Source: a virus. Taken from it: a stretch of 21,384 nucleotides of DNA. Below, in pieces: positions 14,859 to 21,384 of the stretch (its first letter is position 1; every line of letters starts with the position of its first letter). Where the stretch lies: positions 1 to 21,384 of the IMG/VR virus record IMGVR_UViG_3300030333_005121; one strand, 5' to 3'. Below the pieces are notes generated by a model, which saw nothing but the letters and a program-made list of their open reading frames with translations, searched no databases and was not told where the DNA came from. Position numbers and translations under genes: made by a program.

Positions 14859-16472
14859 ATGGCAATAGCACCAGTAAATAAGTTTATATCAGTAATGGTT
14901 CCTGTGGCACCAGGATTGCAGAAATTGTATGAGGTTCCTACAGGAACTTCTGCGTTGGTATTGTATGCTCAAGTTGCTAATGTTGGTGTAGGTACATATC
15001 CAACAGTTACTTTTTTTCAGAGAAGAGAGTCTAGAAGTACGGGACTTACAAGGGATATAAGAGTTATAAAAGATGTAGAGATTCCACCTAATGATGGTGT
15101 AATCTTAGTTGATGGTAGAATGGTATTAGAAAAAACACCATTGATTGTTGACAGAATATATGTACAAGGAACTCAAAGTGGTTTAAGTACAATTACAGAT
15201 GTTGATTATTGTGAACCATTGGGTATTGCTACAATAACAACAATAGGTAATCATGGTTTTTCTGCTAATGATCAAATTACTTTAGGTGGAATAGTATTTG
15301 AGTGTACAAATAATAATTCAGGTATTACAACAACAATATTTCCAGATCCACAAGCATCTTATACAGTAGATGTGGTAAATGATAGTAAACAATTTACAAC
15401 TATTGTTGGTAGTGCAAATGGTATAATTCATACTTATAAAGCTGCAATTCATGAATTTGTAAAAGCTGATAAAAATTGTATTCATCAACAAAGTACTGGT
15501 GTTAAGTTTACTCCTAGTTTTGCTACTTATGAACCATCAACTGGATCATTAGTTTTAACTATGAATAATCATGGTATGACTGCTAGTGCATCATCACATA
15601 CTCCAAATGGTGCAGAATATGATGCTGTTTCTGGTATATTAACAGTAACTACTGCAGCAGCTCATGGGTTTTCAAGTGGAGATTTAATTAGGTTTGATGA
15701 TGATGCATTAACATTCAGTTGTACAATGGATTCTGGAACTAAAACTTATCCTCGTTCAACAGATCCTGTTAGTGGTACTTTTAAACCAATTACAGTAAAT
15801 AGTGGAACAGAATTTGAAATGAATGTTGGTACATCACCAATTGTTAACTTTACACCAACTGATGCTGAATATAATGGTGTTGCTGGTATTTTAACTTGTA
15901 CTATTGGTAGTCATAATTTAAAAGTAAATACAAGTGTCAAGATAGCAACAGAATCTATTAAATTTACTTGCTCTCAAGATGCTCATGCTTCTATAAAATC
16001 TTATCCAAGAGCAAGTGGTTGTACTGGACCTAATTGTGTAGGTGGTGCTGATCCTTTTTATAATAAAGCTGTTAATATTACTGCAGTAAGTGATACAACT
16101 ATTAGTTTAAATGTTGGGCAGACTTCTTCTGGTGGTATTCATACATTTTCATCAGCAGATCCTAATGCAATTATAAGTGGTGGTGCTTATGAGCATAGTT
16201 ATGTTAGTGCTCAACCTAATTCTATGAAGAGAACCACTGAGGCTATTGGTATTGATACTGGATCCATATACTTCACATGCAGTCAAGATGGATTTGCGAC
16301 AGAACATGCATATCCTCGTGTAACAGATCCTATAGTTGGTATTATGACTAATTTTATAGAGGCAACTACCAATACAATTACCGTTAATGTTGGACCATCA
16401 ACTTCAGGTGGACTTGCTGCTCCACTTCAAATGGAATTTCTTGCAAGTATTCTAGAGAATAGTAATGCCTAA
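14859..16472 (+). CDS. Virion structural protein with cysteine-containing beta-repeats
   Basis: A 537-residue protein. The N-terminal 115 residues (KFISVMVPVAPGLQKLYEVP, then TVTFFQRRESRSTGL and VILVDGRMVLEKTPLIVDRI) look like a conserved beta-sandwich seen in marine T4-like structural proteins. The rest is built of long imperfect repeats of about 84 residues with three recurring elements: xxxTGxLxxT..HG at the start, F(E/S/T)C in the middle and YPR soon after, ending in xxNVGxS. Clear units start near 15612, 15864 and 16194, with a partial unit at 15522 and a divergent one near 15200. The gene follows the 1179-residue gene after one base and overlaps the next by eight, so the three are co-translated. 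Exact role unknown; fibre-associated or decoration protein is the likely type. Confidence 0.55.
   Translation: MAIAPVNKFISVMVPVAPGLQKLYEVPTGTSALVLYAQVANVGVGTYPTVTFFQRRESRSTGLTRDIRVIKDVEIPPNDGVILVDGRMVLEKTPLIVDRIYVQGTQSGLSTITDVDYCEPLGIATITTIGNHGFSANDQITLGGIVFECTNNNSGITTTIFPDPQASYTVDVVNDSKQFTTIVGSANGIIHTYKAAIHEFVKADKNCIHQQSTGVKFTPSFATYEPSTGSLVLTMNNHGMTASASSHTPNGAEYDAVSGILTVTTAAAHGFSSGDLIRFDDDALTFSCTMDSGTKTYPRSTDPVSGTFKPITVNSGTEFEMNVGTSPIVNFTPTDAEYNGVAGILTCTIGSHNLKVNTSVKIATESIKFTCSQDAHASIKSYPRASGCTGPNCVGGADPFYNKAVNITAVSDTTISLNVGQTSSGGIHTFSSADPNAIISGGAYEHSYVSAQPNSMKRTTEAIGIDTGSIYFTCSQDGFATEHAYPRVTDPIVGIMTNFIEATTNTITVNVGPSTSGGLAAPLQMEFLASILENSNA
15522..16446 (+). repeat. About 84-residue repeats in the 537-residue structural gene
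   Basis: Units start at about 15522 (short), 15612, 15864 and 16194. The step from the second to the third is 252 bases (84 codons); the next is 330 bases because of an insertion that includes CTGPNC. Each full unit carries an F-x-C-(T/S) strand followed by a YPR tripeptide. Confidence 0.7.
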
Positions 16473-19400
16473 GTATTTAAGTGGAAGGGTTAAAAGAACC
16501 CCTCAAAATAAATTAACGGATGATAGATACACATACCTTGGATTAGAGCAGGCTGAACCAAATCTTGGTGATCCTACTCTTTCATTACCTTCTGTTCCTG
16601 TGGGGCAGCAGTATGAGATGGTTTCTTTTGTAGAACATCCAGGAGAAAGATATTGGGTTGTAAAGAGTGGTGGTATAATACCTGGTTCTATTAGTTTATA
16701 TGATGAAGGAAGTCTTGTAGGAACTGCTAATAGTGTTACTCAAGTTGATTTTCGAGGAAATGCAGTAACTGCGATTGCTGATCCTTATGTTGATGGAGTA
16801 TCCACAGGTGTCGCTGGAACTATTACAATTAGACCTCCTGGTGATAATGGAAGTGTTTTATTTAAAAGTTCTGATGATTTTGCAACATCTGATGGATTAA
16901 CATTTAATGATTCTGGAGATCGTCTTAGTGTTGGTGGATTTTTAGATGTTGGTGCTTCTAGACTTCAGGTTGATTCTGTTGGAGTAGGTATATTAACTGC
17001 TGCTCCCACACAAGAATTGCATGTTGTTGGTGATATTAGATTAGAAGGAACCATTTATGATGTTGAGAATAATCCTGGTACTCCAACTAATTTATTAACT
17101 AGGGGAGCAGATGGTGTTGAATGGATTAGTGCTACTGCTACTACAACTGGTGCTGGTGGTACAATATACCAAGTTCAGTATCATAACACTGCTGGACTTG
17201 TAGATGGTGCATCTAAACTTGTCTATACTGCAAATAACGATAGAGTAGGTATTGGTAGTACTCAACCTACTACCTTATTAGATGTTTTAGGTCCGTCAAT
17301 ATTTACTGATGGTGTTACTATTGATAGATTATATGTTACTGGTATATCTACATTCCTTAATCTTATTGAAGCTAATGGTGGTGTAACAGCATCAACTGCA
17401 AGAATTTCTGATTTAACTCAGGGTAGAGTTGTTTATGTTGGTCCTTCTGGTGAATTAGTAGATAGTTCTGATTTAACATTTGACGGTTCTCTTGTTAGTA
17501 CTGGTGTAAATGTTTCAGGAACGACTACTACTGTAAATTTAAATGCAACTGGTATAGCGACTGCAGGAAATATAAAGATATCAGGAAATACTGTACAGAC
17601 ATCAACTGGAGGATTAACTTTAGATTCTACTTCAGGTACAGTAACTGTTGCTGATATATTAGCTGTATCTGATACAACATACTCAGATGATAAAGATAGT
17701 GGTGCAGTTGTTATTGAGGGTGGTGTTGGCATTGAAAAAAATCTCAATGTTGGTGAGAATTTTAAATCTATTGGAGTTACAACATTAGCATCAGCAGGTG
17801 GTATTACTACTACAGGTGGAGACTTATATGTTGGTGGTGATTTATATACAAGTGGTAGCACTATTGTTGAAAGTGGTGTTTTCCAAAGACTTTTTGTAAG
17901 TGGTATTTCAACATTTAAAGATGATGTAGAATTTCATGGTAATACAGGTGTTACATCTGTTTTCTTTGATAAAGATGAAGATTCATTAAAGATATTAACT
18001 GGAAGTAAATTAGTAGTTGGTACAGATAATTTAGCAGGTTCTAACCATGTAGATATTTACAATAGTGGTGGTTCTAGTTACATAAGTGGTATTGGAACTT
18101 TTGATTTAAAAATTAATAGTGAAACTGTACGAATTGGTGGAAATAGTGGTAAGAGTAGTTTTGTAGGTATTGAGAGTGGATCTTCAATATTATTTTTTAA
18201 TGATGCTAATAAATTACAAACTTCTGGAATCGGTATTACAGTAACAGGAGTTACTAGTACAACTAGTGCATATGTCACGAGTGCTCTTACTGTTGATGGA
18301 GATACTCGATTAAATGGAAGTAGTATTTACTTAGGTAGTGATGATTTAGATAATATTTATTTTGCAGGTGAAGTAAATTCAAATATTGTACCAAATACAA
18401 CTACTGATTTTAATTTGGGTTCAGATTCAAAACGATGGAATACTGTTTATGCTAGAAATCTTGAAGGATTAACTAATGTTGATATTGAAAATCTATATGT
18501 AACTGGCATTGCGACATTTAAAAATGATGTGCAGCTTCATGGTTATGCTGGTGTTACTTCTGTTAGATGGGATAAGAGTCAAAATTCATTAGAATTTATT
18601 GATGGTGCATATGCAACATGGGGTACTGGCAGAGATTTACAGATATATCATGATAGGAGTCTTGCTGATCAAACTGATTCTAATGGAGAATCTATTGTTG
18701 ATGGTAGAACCTCAATAATTAAGGAGAATGGATCAGGTGGAATAGTATTTAAGTCAAATGGTGGTGATGGACCAGGAGCATATCAATTCTTTGATCAAGG
18801 TTGGCGACCATTATTAAAAATGCATGGTGGTACTAATGCAAGAACACTTCTTTATGCTAAAGGTATTCCACGAGTAGAAACATCTGGAGTTGGTGTTACT
18901 TTCTATGGTAATGCTGGTATCAATTCAATGACTGTATCAGGCATTGCTACTTTTTATGGACCTGTTCATGATAAGGATGGACAAGTGGGTGCTGCTGGTT
19001 CTTTATTACAATCAACTGGTTCTGGTGTAGATTGGGTTAATGCTACAGGTTTATCTGTAGATAAGGCAGAGCAGGTTAGAATATCACAAAAGAGTAATGA
19101 TGATACATATTATCTAACATTTGTCAATAACAATGCTGATGCATCTTTTGAGGGAATTTGTGTAGATGATACTACTTTAACTTGGAATCCAAGTACTGAT
19201 TTACTTACTATTCCGAATATAAAACCTACAAGTATAAAGGATACAAGTGGTGGATCAGGAACTGGTCAGCAAGTTATAACAGCAGATGGTTCTGGTGGAT
19301 GGACTTGGGAAAATAATGAGAGTGGTGGTATCGGTACGGTATTTGTTAAACAATTTACTAATGCATCTAGTTCATCAATAGCACCTTTTATTCCTGTTCC

Positions 19401-19587
19401 TGTAGAGAGAGTTTGTACTTCTTATATCACTGTAGATCAGACTACATCAGGTATTGCTACTATTGGTATTGCAGAAACTAGTAATGCTTATGGAAATAAG
19501 TATGTTCAGGATGATGATCCTACTTCTGTTGCAGGTGGTAGTTTAACTGTTTGTGACGGTGATATATGGTATGATACTTCAACATAA
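16465..19587 (+). CDS. Large tail fibre protein
   Basis: A 1040-residue protein beginning MPKYLSGRVKRTPQNKLTDD, an N-terminus I associate with marine T4-like virion structural proteins, followed by GLEQAEPNLGDPTLSLP. Downstream are fibre modules: GIGSTQPTTLLDV, four copies of a (V/S)GI(S/A)TF unit, a TGAVVIEGGVGIEKNLNVG-type repeat shared with the 1179-residue protein, an LGSDSKRWNTVYA unit, and a globular-looking segment (about 720-815) containing DLQIYHDRS, then GGIVFKSNGGDG and ETSGVGVTFYG. The C-terminus ends at GDIWYDTST, a motif that usually precedes a further domain in similar proteins, so the chain may stop early or hand over to the collagen-like partner. The ATG overlaps the previous gene by eight bases. 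Host-recognition or fibre-shaft role is inferred. Confidence 0.65.
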   Translation: MPKYLSGRVKRTPQNKLTDDRYTYLGLEQAEPNLGDPTLSLPSVPVGQQYEMVSFVEHPGERYWVVKSGGIIPGSISLYDEGSLVGTANSVTQVDFRGNAVTAIADPYVDGVSTGVAGTITIRPPGDNGSVLFKSSDDFATSDGLTFNDSGDRLSVGGFLDVGASRLQVDSVGVGILTAAPTQELHVVGDIRLEGTIYDVENNPGTPTNLLTRGADGVEWISATATTTGAGGTIYQVQYHNTAGLVDGASKLVYTANNDRVGIGSTQPTTLLDVLGPSIFTDGVTIDRLYVTGISTFLNLIEANGGVTASTARISDLTQGRVVYVGPSGELVDSSDLTFDGSLVSTGVNVSGTTTTVNLNATGIATAGNIKISGNTVQTSTGGLTLDSTSGTVTVADILAVSDTTYSDDKDSGAVVIEGGVGIEKNLNVGENFKSIGVTTLASAGGITTTGGDLYVGGDLYTSGSTIVESGVFQRLFVSGISTFKDDVEFHGNTGVTSVFFDKDEDSLKILTGSKLVVGTDNLAGSNHVDIYNSGGSSYISGIGTFDLKINSETVRIGGNSGKSSFVGIESGSSILFFNDANKLQTSGIGITVTGVTSTTSAYVTSALTVDGDTRLNGSSIYLGSDDLDNIYFAGEVNSNIVPNTTTDFNLGSDSKRWNTVYARNLEGLTNVDIENLYVTGIATFKNDVQLHGYAGVTSVRWDKSQNSLEFIDGAYATWGTGRDLQIYHDRSLADQTDSNGESIVDGRTSIIKENGSGGIVFKSNGGDGPGAYQFFDQGWRPLLKMHGGTNARTLLYAKGIPRVETSGVGVTFYGNAGINSMTVSGIATFYGPVHDKDGQVGAAGSLLQSTGSGVDWVNATGLSVDKAEQVRISQKSNDDTYYLTFVNNNADASFEGICVDDTTLTWNPSTDLLTIPNIKPTSIKDTSGGSGTGQQVITADGSGGWTWENNESGGIGTVFVKQFTNASSSSIAPFIPVPVERVCTSYITVDQTTSGIATIGIAETSNAYGNKYVQDDDPTSVAGGSLTVCDGDIWYDTST
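17690..17757 (+). repeat. Fibre repeat shared with the 1179-residue gene
   Basis: This segment encodes DKDSGAVVIEGGVGIEKNLN and matches the unit at about 13051-13122 of the other fibre gene nearly residue for residue. It is a single copy here, against six there. Confidence 0.75.
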
Positions 19588-19590
19588 ATA
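19583..19590 (+). promoter_or_regulatory. Late promoter (CATAAATA) for the collagen-like fibre gene
   Basis: CATAAATA spans the stop codon of the 1040-residue gene and lies 17 bases before the ATG of the collagen-like gene. A second, weaker TATAAATT follows at 19600-19607. The collagen-like gene therefore probably has its own late promoter. Confidence 0.6.
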
Positions 19591-19607
19591 GACAAAAGAT
19601 ATAAATT

Positions 19608-21281
19608 ATGGCATTAAAGGTAAGAAAAGATGGTGCTTGGGTAACTATTGCCGATACAGGCATTAAGGGAGAAAAGGGCCAAAAAGGTGAAAAGGGTGAA
19701 AAGGGTTCTAAAGGTGAGAAAGGACAGAAGGGCGAAAAAGGACAAAAAGGTGAAAAGGGAACTGAAGGATTTAAGGGTGAGAAAGGACAGAAGGGGCAAG
19801 AAGGTGATAAAGGAGAAAAGGGTGAGAAAGGTACTAAAGGGGAAGCTGGAGAAGTAGCAGAAAAAGGACAGAAAGGAGAGAAAGGGCAGAAAGGAGAACA
19901 GGGTGATAAAGGGCAGAAGGGAGAACAGGCTGAAAAAGGAGATAAAGGTGATAAGGGACAGAAGGGTATTAAAGGTGACTTTAAAGGACAGAAAGGTCAA
20001 AAGGGTGATGTAGAAGAACAGGGTAATAAAGGACAAAAAGGAGAAGAGGGTGATAAAGGACAAAAAGGTGAAAAGGGTGCTGTAGAAGAACAGGGTAATA
20101 AAGGTGAAAAGGGACAGAAGGGTATTAAAGGTGACTTTAAAGGACAAAAAGGTGAAAAGGGTGATGTAGAACAACAGGGTAATAAAGGTGATAAGGGAGA
20201 AGAGGGTACTAAAGGACAAAAGGGTGACTTTAAAGGACAGAAAGGAGAAAAAGGACTTAAAGGTGATGTAACACAAAAAGGTGCTAAAGGTGAACCATCT
20301 GATGAAAAAGGGCAAAAAGGTGAAAAGGGTGCTGTAGAGGATAAAGGTAATAAAGGCGATAAGGGACAGAAGGGTATTAAAGGTGACTTTAAAGGACAGA
20401 AAGGACAGAAAGGACTTAAAGGTGATGTAACACAAAAAGGTGCTAAAGGTGAACCCTCTGATGATAAAGGACAAAAAGGTGAAAAGGGTGCTGTAGAGGA
20501 TAAAGGTAATAAAGGTGATAAAGGAGAAAAGGGACTTAAAGGTGACTTTAAAGGACAGAAAGGACAGAAAGGAGTTAAAGGTGATGTAGAAGATAAAGGT
20601 GCTAAAGGTGATAAAGGATTAAAGGGACTTAAAGGTGCTACTGGAGCAGTTGAGGGTGGAGCAGTTCCTGATGGTGCTATTGTTATGATTGAATCTATAA
20701 CAAGCTTGCCATCTAGTTGGAAGGTGTGTAATGGTACTAATGACACACCAGATTTAAGAGACAGATTTATTTTGGGTGATGGTGGTAATAAAACAGATGA
20801 AAATGGTTCTGTTTATGGAACAACAGGTGGTCATTGGGATGGAATGGTATTAGGACACTTCCATGGAGGTGAGACTTTTGCTATTAAATCATGGAGTAAA
20901 CATACTGGTGCAATTAGAGGTATATCCGAAGCATTTAATGATGGTGGTGGTACTGCTGATGGTTTGTTTGCTCCAAGCAAACCAGATCCTAGATTGGATG
21001 CAACTAACGCAAGATATGCTGATAGAGGTAATTGTGGAACGGTTCTTTTAGATCTTGGAGATTGGCACACTAATACTCACCAACATAGTCTTAATACTTG
21101 GGGAGACCCTTATGATAATAACAGTTATGAGTATCCTAGTAATGAAAATATTCCTACTGCATGGACACAAATAGGCCTTGGTATGGATAATAATAGAAAT
21201 GCAGGTGCTTTGAATAGTAATCCTAAAGGAGCTAACATACCACCATATTATAAATTATACTTTATTAAATTTGGTGCTTGA
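19608..21281 (+). CDS. Collagen-like tail fibre with collar-type C-terminal tip
   Basis: A 557-residue protein in three parts. Residues 1-17 (MALKVRKDGAWVTIADT) are a short attachment segment of a type common in marine T4-like fibres. Residues 18 to about 345 are Gly-X-Y repeats dominated by GEK, GQK and GDK, with almost no proline, broken at regular places by GDFK, GDVEEQ, GAVEDK and GEPSDEK. Residues about 355-395 (GAIVMIESITSLPSSWKVCN, then DTPDLRDRFILGDGG) match the phage tail collar domain, and the C-terminus carries two HxH motifs (H417-F-H419, H491-Q-H493) like the metal-binding tips of T4 gp12 and gp37. It has its own late promoter. It probably forms a trimeric rod with a receptor-binding tip. 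Confidence 0.82.
   Translation: MALKVRKDGAWVTIADTGIKGEKGQKGEKGEKGSKGEKGQKGEKGQKGEKGTEGFKGEKGQKGQEGDKGEKGEKGTKGEAGEVAEKGQKGEKGQKGEQGDKGQKGEQAEKGDKGDKGQKGIKGDFKGQKGQKGDVEEQGNKGQKGEEGDKGQKGEKGAVEEQGNKGEKGQKGIKGDFKGQKGEKGDVEQQGNKGDKGEEGTKGQKGDFKGQKGEKGLKGDVTQKGAKGEPSDEKGQKGEKGAVEDKGNKGDKGQKGIKGDFKGQKGQKGLKGDVTQKGAKGEPSDDKGQKGEKGAVEDKGNKGDKGEKGLKGDFKGQKGQKGVKGDVEDKGAKGDKGLKGLKGATGAVEGGAVPDGAIVMIESITSLPSSWKVCNGTNDTPDLRDRFILGDGGNKTDENGSVYGTTGGHWDGMVLGHFHGGETFAIKSWSKHTGAIRGISEAFNDGGGTADGLFAPSKPDPRLDATNARYADRGNCGTVLLDLGDWHTNTHQHSLNTWGDPYDNNSYEYPSNENIPTAWTQIGLGMDNNRNAGALNSNPKGANIPPYYKLYFIKFGA
19659..20655 (+). repeat. Collagen-like Gly-X-Y coding repeat with 159-base higher-order units
   Basis: The repeat is an AAAGGxxxxAAAGG-type low-complexity run encoding Gly-X-Lys triplets. 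GDFKGQKG occurs five times, starting at 19974, 20130, 20223, 20382 and 20541. The last three steps are exactly 159 bases (53 codons), and the two complete 53-residue units at 20223 and 20382 differ at only about four residues, showing recent tandem duplication. Confidence 0.9.
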
Positions 21282-21306
21282 CATATTAAATCTAGTATGA
21301 TATAAT
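21278..21306 (+). promoter_or_regulatory. Consensus sigma70 promoter
   Basis: TTGACA (21278-21283) and TATAAT (21301-21306) are both exact consensus hexamers separated by exactly 17 bases. The -35 box overlaps the stop codon of the collagen-like gene. This is a host-type vegetative promoter, unlike the single-element late promoters elsewhere in the window, and suggests that the next gene is transcribed early. Confidence 0.88.
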
Positions 21307-21331
21307 GAAAAAATAGTGTAAGTACAATTCA

Positions 21332-21384
21332 ATGGATGATGATACAGTATTGGGAATTGTAGTTGATTTATGTTCTCGTAGGTT
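21332..21384 (+). CDS. Start of an early gene, cut by the window edge
   Basis: An open frame starts at ATG 26 bases after the -10 box and reads MDDDTVLGIVVDLCSRR to the window end with no stop. The first residues resemble short conserved early proteins of marine T4-like phages, but 17 residues are too few to assign a family. The ribosome site is weak (GTAAG about 10 bases upstream). Its promoter is the consensus one just upstream. Confidence 0.5.
   Translation, partial: MDDDTVLGIVVDLCSRR

Noticed and set aside
16486-16500. GGGTT/AACCC inverted repeat near the start of the 1040-residue gene as a terminator
   Set aside because: Only a 5-bp stem inside coding sequence, followed by CTCAAAA rather than a T run.
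19659-20655. Repeat array considered as CRISPR
   Set aside because: The repeats have no unique spacers, keep one reading frame, and encode Gly-X-Y triplets.
19614-20746. Long antisense open frames (286 and 249 residues) opposite the collagen-like gene
   Set aside because: They are by-products of the repetitive Gly-Lys codons; the predicted proteins are low-complexity Phe/Leu/Thr or Pro/Ser runs with no ribosome site or promoter.

Overview
The window is part of the structural (late) gene region of a T4-like myovirus, most likely a marine cyanophage of Prochlorococcus or Synechococcus, although a related pelagic myophage cannot be excluded. The evidence is the set of recognisable T4 tail and head proteins (gp53, gp48, gp4, a gp54/gp19-type tube protein, gp26, gp51, gp27, gp5), the very AT-rich coding sequence, T4-type late promoters (NATAAATA, and the variant CTAAATA), and a run of long repetitive fibre proteins of the kind found in marine T4-like phages. 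I see no tRNA gene, integrase, insertion sequence or CRISPR array.

Layout. Positions 5-32 hold a strong Rho-independent terminator. From 31 to 2753 four genes read leftward: gp4 head completion, a 115-residue conserved protein, gp48 tail tube cap and gp53 baseplate wedge. They are joined by one-base TAATG overlaps, except for a short gap with its own late promoter upstream of gp48. A 38-base divergent spacer (2754-2791) carries two late-promoter motifs facing each other. All genes to the right read rightward: a tube-fold protein (probable gp54), gp26, a small gp51-like gene, two tape-measure-like genes, gp27, a gp5 OB-fold protein without lysozyme, a 651-residue structural protein, a 218-residue probable spike protein, three large repeat-rich fibre/structural proteins (1179, 537 and 1040 residues) and a collagen-like fibre with a collar-type tip. 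At the right edge a consensus sigma70 promoter begins a new gene, which suggests the end of the late module.

How the genes work together. gp27 and the gp5-like protein form the baseplate hub. The tape-measure-like proteins set tail length with help from the gp26/gp51 chaperone-type pair. gp48 and the gp54-like protein cap the baseplate and start the tube, gp53 belongs to the wedges, and gp4 completes the head. The fibre genes supply host-recognition parts.

The most interesting observation is a complete candidate signal for programmed -1 ribosomal frameshifting at the gp26-gp51 junction. It consists of a Shine-Dalgarno-like GGAGG, a 10-base gap, a T_TTT_TTC slippery heptamer, a 5-base spacer and an 11-bp hairpin that also buries the gp51 start codon. 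It would make a 300-residue gp26-gp51 fusion directly upstream of the tape-measure gene, the same arrangement as the frameshifted tail-assembly chaperones of lambda (G/GT) and P2 (E/E'). I do not recall this being described for the T4 gp26/gp51 pair.
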